DNA of 64,000 nucleotides from Owenia fusiformis (lineage: Eukaryota; Annelida; Polychaeta; Sabellida; Oweniidae): assembly GCA_903813345.2 (NCBI GenBank), contig CAIIXF020000012.1:21900184-21964183 (forward strand), written 5' to 3'. The notes beneath the pieces are model-generated. The model was not told where the DNA came from. It searched no databases and saw only the letters and a program-made list of their open reading frames with translations. Within the stretch, counting starts at the first letter, position 1. Each line of letters opens with the position of its first letter. The position numbers and the translations under genes were made by a program. This document shows positions 43,901 through 58,900 of the stretch, piece after piece.

Positions 43901-46900
43901 GCATCATTAATCACAAAATAGTTGATAACACCTAAAATTAAACGTCCTGAATGATTTATACAGGATCATATCCTCGTAGAATTGAGGCCCTCCGGGCTGC
44001 TGGGGGAGACATACAGACTATAAAAAAGTGAAATATGGACATCACTAAAAATACTCTAAAGAATTTGGAATTTAACCTATCACTCTGAAATTTGGTGTGT
44101 GATCAGCAAATTAAATTCCCTTTAAGATGATATATACCAATGCTATGTTATCTCTGAATTAAAAAAGTTAAGGGGGGAGAACAGCCTTATTTGATGCCCT
44201 GTATGTTGCTGCTATCAACACTCAATTGTTCTAATACTTCTGCAATCAACTCTCAATTGTTCTAATGCTGCTGCAATCAACACTCAATTGTTCTAATGTT
44301 GCTATAATCAACACTCAATTGTTCTAACGCTGCTGCAATCAATACTTGATTGTTCTAATGTTGCTGCAATCAACACTCAATTGTCTTTATGCTGCTGCAA
44401 TGAACACTCAATTGTTCTTACGCTGGATAGTAACTGCTTACCTTTAGGAATTCAAAAAGAAAACAATAACGCATTAAACATAGTACATGTAGTATGGACA
44501 CTAGTTGAAATAACCTAGATGCGTGCAGGTAGTTACCATTTTCACCACTAGGTGGCTCATTTGGGTCAGATAACATGGCAGGTATAGTAGAAAGTTCCAT
44601 ATAACTTGAATATTCATCAGTTTCAGTGGATCAATTTTCATATCCACCTTATGCATCGAATAGTTATACTAATTAAAATATGTCCAATAAAAGTATTTAT
44701 TATGCACCTCATTAAAATACTCAAATCTGATTGGTCAAGAGCTGCAGAGTCTATTGCCATACGTGGCAGCAAGATCTCGTTCTATCCAGTATTGAAGCAA
44801 CAAGATTTCCAACCATCCCATATTTTTAATACCCTACCCCCAAGAGTGTTTTAGTAGACATACATGTATTCTTTAAAATAAAGTATTTCTTGACAACTTA
44901 ACACCATCTTTTATTTATCTACAGTAAATTAATGGTAGGAATATGATATTAACCAAGGGAGGTGCATAATAAAATAAATACTGGATGACCATGACCTCGG
45001 ATAGGTATTCTGGCATATCCACCTCATGGTCATCCAGTATTTGTTTAATATTAACTGTCCAATACAAGAAAAGATATTTCACTTTTTGTGATTTTATAAT
45101 TTTTACTCACATCTATAGTCTATTCTAAAGACCCCCCTCCCCTAGTAGAATAGCCTTATGCTAGATGAAATAAGGTAAAGTATATTATTAAAAGTGTCAT
45201 CTCTTAAAGATTATTTAAAACAAACAAGACATGTTTCTAAACAGGTAAGGCCTTTGATACCTTTAATTAAAACTACATGTAAGTATATTACCATATATTA
45301 GAATGGGCTATCCTAGAATGTACATGTGCATGTAGATTCCAGACTCTGGTCGTATGCATTATACTGTAGGTATTTATTTACCTCGACTGTCAGAGCCTTA
45401 TTTCTTACGTTTGGGAAAGCAAAATCAAACTATTTGAAAATAGCATTATTTATTTCAATCGACATGCAAATATTAACCTGTCAGTTTTAAATCTTTGATC
45501 ATTTGATTGGAATTCTAGATTTATTCTTTAGGTATTGTAAAGTGTTAAATATTGTGAATATCTGTCTGAAGTAAAAACTAGAATATTAATAATTAAACAC
45601 CTAACCTAACAAATAAATATTATGATTTACAAACTGAATAAAGTAAGACATCTGGCTATTTAAAGCAAGTACTGCAGTTTGCAGTTTATAATTCTGATCT
45701 TAAATTAAATGTCAAACTTCATTTTTTCATAATGATTTGTAAATTCACGATTAATAAACATGGACATATTTAATGTTTCCTCCATTTGTCTAAACTTGAA
45801 TTTATTGTATTGGCTTTTGAAAGTTTGAAATGAGAGGGCATTAAAATTTAATTTTAAATCTAAAACATTTCAAAGAGAACATGTAGCATTTAGAGTTTGG
45901 CAGATAGTAAATGGATGCTATAGTGTTGTTCTTTGTTTTAGATGTTTGGAGGTACAGTTCGTGCTTCTGGCTCAAAAAGACATGAAGAAATTGTGGAAAA
46001 AGTTAACAACTTCGAGGTAGGGTGCTGATATTTAAATGGCAAAATTAGCATAAAGCTGTAAATATGTTATGCAGAATATTCTTCTCTGGGAAAAAACACC
46101 AACTTATCCATTCTGACTATTAATGTTTAGCTTCAATGTTATTTAAATTGTATACATGTTACATATAATTATATAAACTATGGCGTAGCCAGGATTTGGT
46201 GACCAGGGGTTCTATTTTTTAAAGAGGCTCTATGCCATAGGATAGCACAATCAAGACCCCTTTGGACTTTTTTTGCATATTGAGTTTCACCACATATATA
46301 CCCATCTACATGTACTTACCATAGAAGAAGTCCCAAATCCCCCTCTTTCAGTGTTAATTTTGCGATTGTGCTGGCTGATCTAATAATTTTTGAAGAAATT
46401 AATTCAATCTTAAGTTTGAATATACCAGGAAAGTCCTCCTGTTATCTGATTGGTCGTTGCATTTGTTTATCATAAACCTGATTGGCTGCCTGGTTCAAGG
46501 CGCTTGTGTGACTCAATGGGGATTCCCCTCGCTAGCCGAGGAATCTATTGTGGTGTGGTTAATTCTGGAGTTTGGTTGTTCTGTTGATTATTTCCGATAT
46601 TTCGGCAATAATATACCCAAAAATTATTCTCAAGATATATCCATAGTATGTGAGATATTGTATGAGCAATAACAATAGGACATCATTGATTGTCTGGGGG
46701 AGAAACTTATGGCATAATGCATCTTTAAGTTATTCAAAAATCCCCACCCCCTTCATTAGGGTTCTTCACATAAACGCATTTTTGTGTTTATACATACAAT
46801 TTACACTCCCTCCAAAGGTTTGGCAGCCCTACCTCCCCCATTGGATTACATGTTAAAAGGCCCCTTTATGTTTGAAGTCGTATTTGCATAATTGTGAAAA

Positions 46901-49900
46901 TGATTATCAAAAATCTCTTTGAAGCTATGTAAATTTAATTTTAACAAATTTTTTGGTACCCTTTGCATTCATTCGACTTCACTTTCTGAATCGACCAGGC
47001 GCCATTGACTTTTCCTCGATGTCTTGATTTGTCTGTTGTCTATCTCCTGTATGGGGATTTTAGACATCCTAGAGATTTCATACCATGGACCATTACACAA
47101 AAATGATCGTTTGGAGTTTAGGACATCTGCGTCTTCATATTGGACCAGAACTGGCTCAAAACAAAATTCCTACAAAATATTTATTGATTTAGCCATTCCC
47201 TTATAAAAAATTCAACCTTGAAAGTCCGAATTTAAACCTTTTCCATCAATCATTGAATACTGATTGTTTCAACTACTAAGATCAAAGGAAAAACCATTGT
47301 ACGGTGATAAGCAATCATTGTGCAACCATTGCGTTCAACCAAACAAAGTCAACTCTTTTTCAATGACTGCGCAACCATTTCTATACAATCATTGTAATCT
47401 GCAACCATTGTAAACTGCAACCATTTCACATTGAAATGTAAATGGTTGCAATACGTTTTGTTCAATGATTACATAGTTCAAGCCCTGCAACCATCCTGAA
47501 TTGGTATCGTTCCAAAAAAGTAATCATTTTACTTGAATTAAAATTATCGTTAAGTAATGATTTGAATCTACCTCTATTCAACAACAGTATATTAGGATAT
47601 TTTTCTGCAAGCATACATGCATGTTTACTATAGTAAATTACTAAATTCATGTTCATATGTTTCTTTCTCCAGTACGGATTTAGGAATGCGATACCAGACT
47701 ACCAGATAATTTATGTTCTCTGTCATTTACATTATTTACACAATTAAAAGTACCATATCTAGTGTTTATTTCCCGTTATCTGATATTGCCAAAATAATGT
47801 ATTTTTAATGTTAATTATGAAAAGAATTGAGCAAAATTCCAATTTGGTTAAGGAATTGACCAAGGAAAATCTTAAGATTTCCTTTAAACTTAACAAAATC
47901 ACAAGACGAGACACCATTGTTTTTCTTCATGATTAGACTGATATACATGTATGATCAAAAGAGGCAGGGTATGATGTACAAAATAATACAAACATGTAAT
48001 CACAAGTTGATTGCTTTATTAAGTGAAAATGTTTTTATAGTAATAATGCATTCAGGCACCAAAGACTTAATTTTCACAGTTTCAATGGAAAACATCTGAA
48101 TTAATAATTTCAGTAAAATTTTGTCAAGGTAGATGAATTATTGCTACTCCCATGATATACAAATAGAGTGGTATGGAAACATAGGTTTAGCTCAGGACCC
48201 CCGCAAAAGTTTATATACAATGAACAGGCCAGTAGTCAGCCCCCCCCCCCAGCAAAATGGGTATTCAAATGTATCCATGTGTAGTTAACACCAAATATCA
48301 AGAGTATGACTCACTAAAATTTAAAAAATACAACAAGAGGACTATTTTGATATTGACTGTATATTATGTGTGAAACACATTATTCACAACAGATTTAATT
48401 ACCATGTTCTTTCTTGGCAAATATTTTTTATAACAATGCTCAACACAACAATATCTACTACATATTGATATTCTCATGGGTTTAAGAAAATCAAAATGCT
48501 TGAACAGCCAATTAAAACGGTTGAACAGCTAATTAAAACGGTTGAACAGCTAATTAAAACGGTTGAACGGCTAATTAAAATGCTTGACCAGAAAAAGGGT
48601 TCATAGTCCTAGTTTCTGTTATATCTATTTTCATCTTGTGTTATACTATATATTTATTTTAATTATCTATTTCATGCAGAGGGGGGAGTTAAAATTCAAA
48701 AAGTGTTTTCAGATTTTTGAGGGTTTATTTCTTTATTCAATTACTTCAATAAGTGCTGAGAAATCTCAAATAGCAAGTATATGAAACTGCAAATAATATT
48801 TTCAGAATTTTTTATTTCATTTTTATTTAGTTTGTTTTACCATAGGCATTCAATAGATTGAAAGTCCATGGTTTTACTTTATTCACTAGGGCAGAGCATT
48901 TGTACTGAAAAGTGTTTTCAAAAGTGTTGCCTTGCCGAATTTTTTTGTTTTGTTTATGGATTAATGGATTAATAAAGTTTCTTTAGACACATCCTTCAAA
49001 GCAGACTCTAATCAAACTAGATAGACTGAGTCTAACTGTAATCAGAGTTTTTTAAGTTATGCTTATCGACTTAATTATTTAAAACACATCCTGTAATGTC
49101 TGATTGCATTTTCTCTATCAAATCAAAACAGATTATTTTCCCATTGAAGGATTTCTTCCTTCCAGACACATCTTCCTTCCTTTATAATTGCGATGATTGC
49201 AAGGTGAAGTGTAAAATCCAAGACTTGACCCAATCAAATTTTTTTCAAATGATTTTGCAATAACTTAAAAAGTAGTGAAGTGATTTTGTAAAAATGATAG
49301 TCATGACAGCGAGGGGGATTTGCTATGCCTAAGCATTGCTGTTATCTAGATAATATACATGTGAGTTAGACAATCACCATCCTTCAAAGTTAGATGAAAA
49401 TTGGTTCAATATATTTTCATTCACAAGACAAGTTTACTTAACTATTTCAATACTTTAAATATCTTTTTGATCAAACCATTTAAATTCTGACATGTACAAT
49501 ATGCATGAAATACACACATTTGAAATATATTTTTTAAAGAGCAAGATAATTATTTTATGTTGTATTGAGATAAAATTGCCATAGTTTTAAAGGGTTGCAT
49601 TCAATTGAAACGGTTGCAACAAATGCAACCAAAATTGTCAAGCGTTTACAATGGTTGCATATGATTGAAACATTTCAATGAGTTTACAACCAAAATTGTA
49701 ATGGTTGCATCGTAACGGTTGGCATGGTTGCATAAATGATCGGATCAATGATTGTACAATGATTGTGCAACGGTTAAAATTCGGACTTTCAAGGTTGAAT
49801 TTTTTATAAGGGTTGCCTGAGATGTTTTATTTTGTCCAAGAAGAAGTAGCTTTTGAGCTAAAAAATAGATTGTGCGAAATTATTGATATTTCTAAATCTA

Positions 49901-52900
49901 AAATCCCAACCCATGCCTAAGGTTGCCAAATTTTTGGACAGAAGTGTAACTTTGCTATAACATGTTTTTTACAAAATAGGGATCTAGTGTTCACCATAAC
50001 AAATATGAACTTATTTATTGATCACATAATGTTTTCAAATTGCATAGTAAACTTATGTTTCTGCTCCATTGTTGTGATTTTTTCCACAAAATAATTTTTG
50101 GGGAAAATCCGAACCCACCGAACTCCCAGTGCTTACGGCTATGATATATATTTATTTGTTTTATTTGTTTGTAATTAGGTTGGTTGATCTAATTTGTAGT
50201 ATATGTGTCCATATTATTTGTGTTACAGTACCTGGGATGTTTTGCTCTGACTGAACTAAGCCATGGGAGCAACACTAAGGCAATGAGAACAGAAGCACAC
50301 TATGACCCCAAGACACAGGTAAGCTGCTACAGGTCTACAAAATGGAGCTAGGAACCATCATTCTCCAGTGGAATATTTTTCAAAGTCCCTCTGACTTAAT
50401 GTAATACAGTGACACCTTATATACTCTTTGCATTTGTCAAACTTGCTTTTCAAAAGAGAGCTTATGTCTTCACTCAGTTTACAATAAATCTCTGAACTTT
50501 CCAAGGCAATCATGTCCTATCTTTTAGCCCATCATGGCCTTGACGATGTTCTCCAAAACAGAAATCAGAATAGATGACAAATACTAATTGAGCGAGAGAC
50601 ACTTTTGCAAACTGAAACATGTTTAGGTCTCTCAATATTATAATTGTACAAAGGAAACTTTGGTTGATTTTAAAAAAGTTTCTTGTTAATGAAATAAAAG
50701 GTTTATCTTAATTTTTATATATTTTGGGGGGTTTGTTTTAAGTTTTTGCATACTTTTTGTTGAATCTACAATATTGAGAGGTCAAACGACAATATTGAGA
50801 GGTCTAAAAAATGCTGTATATGCTATTTTGTTCCAACAAGGTTCGGAAAGACATTTTATTTCATTCTCAAGAATTGGTAGAAAGGCAGAAAAAATAATTG
50901 CACTAAAAACAAAAAAATGTTAACAAAAACACTTAAATAAAATACAAATATTATTGTTGCCAATCAGTCAACATTACATAAAGGACCGAGTTTTTTTACA
51001 GAATGTTTTCAATAATTGGTTTAACAGAAAAACATTGTTGAATTCAGTTCACCATATAGATACCAATCCTTTGAATTTTTAACTCATCAATATTGCCAAC
51101 TGTCCAACTGTTTCAATCCAGCAACTTATTCTGTACATACATAGAGCACCAAAAATGAAATCACAATACAGATTCAAATTACCAATACATGTTTTACATG
51201 ATAACATGTGTTCATTCCAGGAATTTATAATCAACACACCAGACTTTGAAGCAACTAAGATCTGGGTGGGCAATATGGGCAAGACAGCCACACATGCAGT
51301 AGTGTATGCTCAACTTTATACAGCCGATGGTGAGTCAGCTTGCAAATATGACATAAAGGGGTGTTGCAAACAGAACTGGACGACAGAGGTGGATACAATG
51401 GGAGGGTACTGTGGATAATAGAGGTGAAATTCCCTGGGGGTTCATTGTGTACAAAATTTAGCAGGGGTCCTGTATAAGTAATAGTCTTATTTTGTGGGTA
51501 TTATATTTTTAAAAACACATGCTGTTAAGACAGTTATATCATTAGTACAGGTCATTAAGTTCATGGAAGGTCAGGATACTACAGGTCCTGGCTGAACCCT
51601 CAGATATCAATATATTCCCATACCAATCTGTCAAATTTCAATGTGTTCCCATACCAACCAAAATAACGCCCAAAAGCCATAGCAAATGTCCAAATATAGG
51701 ACTAATGCCATACCAAATATCCACATATAAGACCAAGGGCATTCAAAATGTGTAAAGCCCCAGAAAAAAGGCAGATCTTTGAGGAAACAATCCAAAACAA
51801 CCTCAAATTAAGGATTTGTGTAACAACTAGACCAATGCCATACCGCAAGTGTGATGTGATGTATTTTCTACGACCATTCTCATACCAGAAAGTGAAAAAA
51901 TCAAACCATTGTCATATCTCAAAAGTCACAATATGGGGGCATTCTCATACCAGATTCTAAAATATGGGTCCATTGCCATACCAAATGTCAAAAAAGGTAC
52001 CCCATGTGCGCCGCCAAGGATCCCTGTCAAGGTTGGGTGGAATTCTTAAGTTGTCAATTATTTTCTAGTTGAACAGAATGTGGCATCCAATTCAACTCAG
52101 ATTCCTGTATCCACTATTGCGAAAACAAGTTTTTAAGACAAATATTTCATTATCTTGTAGAGTGAGAGAAATTACCATTGGCTCAATAATTTCAAAAAGT
52201 GGTTTGATTTGATTTAAATCCATATCATAATACTGTACATATTATTTTATTCTTCAGGCAGTTGCCATGGGTTACATTCCTTTGTTGTACCACTGAGAGA
52301 TCCGCGGACACTACTGGCTCTCCCTGGGGTTGTCGTTGGAGACATGGGGGAGAAGATAGGCCTCAATGGCCTCGACAATGGGTAGGCTAGCAACATGTTT
52401 TGAACAATACATGTTTATGCCACAGATTATGGAGTATTATTTCCCATTCATATTATATGAGTGTGTGATCATAAGTTTTATCCTACAATTAGTGTACTAT
52501 ATGTATAATAAACATCAAAAAATAAATTTGATATCTATTCGCAAAATGAATAACCAGAGGATATCGCTTCGATATACTCCGGAAAACCAATATGCAGGGG
52601 ATATTGTGACGATATACTCTGGGAAACCAAAATGGTGAGGATATCGTGACGATATACTCCCGCCAAATTGAACTATTTGACATGAAATTTATTTTTCAAT
52701 GATATTAAACATTTAGTACACTACTATATCTAGTAAGTGTAGGATAATAAGAATATATCATTCTAATCTACTGGGTGATATTGATATATGCACTGGTTCG
52801 CTTCGCTCTCTCGTGCAGATATTAATATCACCTTGTAGATGAAAATTATATTCCTCAAAATCATAGGATATCCTATAAATATAATCAGGTAATCAGGATT

Positions 52901-55900
52901 AAATATGGGTTTATTCCACATGACAATATGATATTTCCCTCTAGCCCTCGGGGCCCTCAGGAATTGTCCCTCGGAATAAAACCCATTGAATCAAACTATT
53001 AATTCCAAAATGTACTTCAAAATTCCCAAATTTTAATTATAAACAAAGGATAATTACAAATAGAGAGCAGACGGTTTTTACATATATATTAAATACAGAT
53101 TTCTACATAACATCCCAACTTTTTAATTTCAGCTTTGCAGCCTTTAACCAAGTTCGGATTCCAAGAGACTATTTGCTCAATAGAACGGGAGATGTTACCC
53201 CAGATGGCAAATATGTAACCCCCTACAAGGTTAGTTATATGTAACCCATAATGGCAAATATGTAACCCCCTACAAGGTTAGTTATATGTAACCCCTAATG
53301 GCAAATATGTAACCCCCTACAAGGTTAGTTATATGTAACCCCAGATGGCAAATATGTAACCCCCTACAAGGTTAGTTATATGTAGCCCCTAATGGCAAAT
53401 ATGTAACCCCCTACAAGGTTAGTTATTATGAAACCCCAGATGGCAAATATGTAACCCCCTACAAGATTAGTTATTATGTAACCCCAGATGGCAAATATGT
53501 AACCCCCTACAAGGTTAGTTATATGTAACCCCAGATGGCAAATATGTAACCCCCTACAAGGGTTGTTATATGTAACCCCTAATGGCAGATATGTAACCCC
53601 CTACAAGGTTAGTTATATGTAACCCCTAATAGCAAATATGTAACCCCCTATAAGGTTAGTTATATGTAACCCCAGATGGCAAATATGTAACCCCCTACAA
53701 GGTGAGTTATATGTAACTCCTAATGGCAAATATGTAACCCCCTACAAGGTGAGTTTTATGTAACCCCAGATGGCAAATATGTAACCCCCTACAAGGTTAG
53801 TTATATGTAACCCCTAATGGCAAATATGTTACCCCTTACAAGGTTAGTTATATGTAACCCCAGATGGCAAATATGTAACCCCCTACAAGGTTAGTTATAT
53901 GTAACCCCTAATGGCAAATATGTAACCCCCTACAAGGTGAGTTATATGTAACCCCTAATGGCAAATATGTAACCCCCTACAAGGTTAGTTATATGTAACC
54001 CCTAATGGCAAATATGTTACCCCTTACAAGGTTAGTAATATGTAACCCCAGATGGCAAATATGTAACCCCCTACAAGGTTAGTTATATGTAACCCCTAAT
54101 GGCAAATATGTAACCCCCTACAAGGTGAGTTTTATGTAACCCCAGATGGCAAATATGTAACCCCCTACAAGGTTAGTTATATGTAACCCCTAATTGCAAA
54201 TATGTAAGACCCTTCAATGTCTGTTTTTGTAACCCCTAATGGAAAATATGTAACCCCTACAAGGTCTGTCTTATAAATTCCTGTAATTACTTTGAGTACA
54301 TGTACATCATCAGGAAGTTTACTGTATTGTGAAAACAATTATTTCATGGATTCCTAAGGCTAAAAGATTATTGTACTTGTACTTTACATATATAGATAGC
54401 CTTGAGGAGCAATTATTTTTTCAATGCCTCATAGGCTTCTACATAAATTCTATCAAAGACTTAAATTAATATTTTGCACACATATTTCAGGATCCAAACA
54501 AACGATTTGGTGCTTCTTTGGGGGCACTCTCAGGGGGTCGTGTAGGGATTACAGGGATGTGTGCCACAAATCTAAAAATGGCACTTCCTATCGCAATAAG
54601 ATATTCTGCTGCAAGGCGACAGTTTGGTCCACCAAATAAACCAGAGATGCCAGTATTAGAATACCAACTACAGGTAAAAATCTCCAGCAAAACATGTCAT
54701 ATATTTTTGTAACATTATAATATCCTTATTCCTTACATTTCCCCCTTTCTTATGGTATATTGAAACTCTGGGACAAATGGAGTCTCTGCTCTCCCTTGGA
54801 GGAGTATAGATGTTCATTGAGGGTACAGGTCATCAATTTATAAAAATGATTTACTAAATGAAGCTCAAATTACACCTTACCTCATTCACTAAATCTGTCG
54901 ATGTTTTCCTCACCTATGTTTAGTTCCTGGCGTATTGAACATAACATCTATATAGTGGTCAGTCAATAGAGCAAACCACAACTGTTAAATCATTGATTTT
55001 ATTGCAGCAATGGCGTTTAATTCCCTTTCTTGCTGCCTCATATGCAATTGATTACTTCTCTAAAAAGTTCTTTATGGACTATGTGGAGTTCCGCATTGGA
55101 ATGATGATGGGGGACAAGAGTGAGAAACAGGTACAACATTATTTAAAATTGATTTAGTTACGGAGTTAAGGAAGACATTCAAAAGTTCAATAGCACTAGA
55201 CCTCTGTTCTTAAAAACACAATATTGTTAGTTTTTATAATGAAGCAAATCTCTGAAAGTCACCTAATCCATGTATTAATTCCAGGCAGAACTTGGACGAG
55301 AGATACATGGCTTATCATCATCAAGCAAGCCCTTGGCAGGATGGACTGCGAGAGATGCCATACAGGAGTGCAGGGAGGCATGTGGGGGTCATGGCTATTT
55401 TAAAGGTATGAAATAGTGGAATAGTAACAAGCTCTTTGTCTTAACAGGTTCAGAGGTTCTAGTATATTTCTGAAGATGACTGAGCTTGGCCTTTTCTGGA
55501 GTTCTGTTCAAGAAGAAATTTTCAAGATGGCCACTGATTATCATGTTTTGTTTGGTGTGATTTGCTACACAGGGAGATATGCTGATAACTCAATTAGCAC
55601 AAAATTAGTATTAAACTAGCACTCTGGCAAAAGCGCGCTCATGAGCACTCATGTCACGTGCTAATGTAGTACTAATTCATGATATGAGTACTCATTTAGT
55701 GCTGAAAAATCAATTTCATGAGTACTATTTTATCACTTATGATATGAGTACTAATTTTGCGCTAAAACATGCAATAAATCAGTATTCATGTCATAAGTGC
55801 TCATTTAGTACTAATATTCACTGAAATGAGTACTCAATTAGTGCTAAAATGTCATGAGTACTATTATAGTACTCGGCATATCTCCCTGTGTACTCTGTGG

Positions 55901-58900
55901 AATTACTGCTATTTTATCACTCATCATGTGAGTACTCATTTAGTACTAAAACATGCAATAAATCAGTACTTGTGTCATAAGTGCTCATTTAGTACCAATA
56001 TTTACTGAAATGAGTACTCAATTAGTGCTAAAATGCCATGAGTACGATTTTAGTACTCGGCATATCTCCCTGTGTACTCTGTGATGTTCATTCATGTTTT
56101 TTATTTTTCATAGTGAATCGACTTGGTGACTTGAGAGATGAGAATGACCCTAACTGCACATATGAGGGGGACAACAATGTGCTCTTACAACAGACCAGCA
56201 ACTATCTACTTGCCAAACTAAGAGAAGGTCAGATCAATAGCTGCAATGCTTGATTCATTGCTTTAATAGTATTTATACATGTGTAGTAGGAGTAAATACA
56301 TTCAAATCATAACAGTAAACATTACAGTATTTCATTTTATTTCAGTGTCTACATATTCATTTTTACTGGTATTCTGGTAAAAATGAAAGTGAACATTATG
56401 CTTGGCCTGGTTCTACTTCAATAAGATAATAAAAAATATTTTTTAAAAAAGTATAAATTGCAGGCCACCCAATTCAGTCCCCACTAGGATCGATAGACTT
56501 CCTTGAAGATATAAACACAATCAAACAGACCAAGTTCTCTGCTCAGACCATGGAGCAATGCTGCAACACTGAAGGTGAGGGGCTTCTCAATACAACAGTG
56601 TTCATGTTTGGGAGTGGCACTGAACATTGGATGTTCTTGAATTTCATACCTATTTTTAGAACCCTTGTACCTTTATCTTTAGAGAGAGGGAGTTATATCT
56701 TGAGTTATATGGTAATCATGAATGCATAGGTGTCATTTGTCACAATTGCATTTGTGACAAAGAGATATGCCATAGTGCCAAAATGACAGGTCCCTAGGTT
56801 AAGATACAATATAGATGATCAATACTACATGTAAAACTTCATTCAGCAGTTGTTTTTGTAATGATGGTTGAGGATCCATACTGGTGAAAATAGGACTATT
56901 GGTCAGAGATCCACACCAGTGTAACACTGTATTTTGGCAGACAAGCATTGCATGAAGTGGACTGGTGTCTACTATGTAGTCAACTTGGTTGAGTGACTGC
57001 AATTGTTTTTTTATTGCAATTTCATAGGTTTCAATTCTCCTGGATTCCTCCTTTAGACCCCACCCTTTAATCAATTGCATAATTCAGTTCTCCTTGATTC
57101 CTACTTTTGACCCCACCCAAAAATTACAATTGCGTATGTTTCAGTTCTCCTGGATTCCTCCTTTTGAACCCACCCCTCAATGACATTTACATAATTCAGT
57201 TTTCCCTGATTCCTACTTTTGAACCCACCCCTCAATGACATTTACATAATTGATCAGTTCTCCTGGATGCCTCCTTTTGAACCCACCCCTCAATGACATT
57301 TACATAATTGATCAGTTCTCCTGGATTCCTCCTTTTGAACCCACCCCTCAATGACATTTACATAATTGATCAGTTCTCCTGGTTGCCTCCTTTTGAACCC
57401 ACCCCTCAATGACATTTACATAATTGATCAGTTCTCCTGGTTGCCTCCTTTTGAACCCACCCCTCAATGACATTTACATAATTGATCAGTTCTCCTGGAT
57501 GCCTCCTTTTGAACCCACCCCTCAATGACATTTACATAATTGATCAGTTCTCCTGGTTGCCTCCTTTTGAACCCACCCCTCAATGACATTTACATAGTTG
57601 ATCAGTTCTCCTGGTTGCCTCATTTTGAACCCACCCCTCAATGACATTTACATAATTGATCAGTTCTCCTGGATGCCTCCTTTTGAACCCACCCCTCAAT
57701 GACATTTACATAATTGATCAGTTCTCCTGGATGCCTCCTTTTGAACCCACCCCTCAATGACATTTACATAATTGATCAGTTCTCCTGGTTGCCTCCTTTT
57801 GAACCCACCCCTCAATGACATTTACATAATTGATCAGTTCTCCTGGTTGCCTCCTTTTGAACCCACCCCTCAATGACATTTACATAATTGATCAGTTCTC
57901 CTGGATGCCTCCTTTTGAACCCACCCCTCAATGACATTTACATAATTGATCAGTTTTCCTGGTTGCCTCCTTTTGAACCCACCCCTCAATGACATTTACA
58001 TAATTGATCAGTTCTCCTGGATGCCTCCTTTTGAACCCACCCCTCAATGACATTTACATAATTGATCAGTTCTCCTGGATGCCTCCTTTTGAACCCACCC
58101 CTCAATGACATTTACATAATTGATCAGTTCTCCTGGTTGCCTCCTTTTGAACCTAACCCTCAATGACATTTACATAATTGATCAGTTCTCCTGGATGCCT
58201 CCTTTTGAACCCACCCCTCAATGACATTTACATAATTGATCAGTTCTTCTGGATGCCTCCTTTTGAACCCACCCCTCAATGACATTTACATAATTGATCA
58301 GTTCTCCTGGATGCCTCCTTTTGAACCCACCCCTCAATGACATTTACATAATTGATCAGTTCTTCTGGATGCCTCCTTTTGAACCCACCCCTCAATGACA
58401 TTTACATAACTGATCAGTTTTCCTGGATGCCTCCTTTTGAACCCACCCCTCAATGACATTACATAATTGATCAGTTCTCCTGGTTGCCTCCTTTTGAACC
58501 CATCCCTCAATGACATTTACATAATTGATCAGTTCTCCTGGATGCCTCCTTTTGAACCCATCCCTCAATGACATTTACATAATTGATCAGTTCTCCTGGT
58601 TGCCTCCTTTTGAACCCACCCCTCAATGACATTTACATAATTGATCAGTTCTTCTGGATGCCTCCTTTTGAACCCACCCCTCAATGACATTTACATAATT
58701 CATCAGTTTTCCTGGATGCCTCCTTTTGAACCCACCCCTCAATGACATTTACATAATTGATCAGTTCTTCTGGATGCCTCCTTTTGAACCCACCCCTCAA
58801 TGACATTTACATAATTGATCAGTTCTCCTGGATGCCTCCTTATGAACCCACCCCTCAATGACATTTACATAATTGATCAGTTCTTCTGGTTGCCTCCTTT

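Noticed and set aside
58334-58574. Minus-strand frames of about 60 codons in the 58-bp array
   Set aside because: They are translations of the tandem unit, repeating the same ~19-residue word, with no start, splice or family support.
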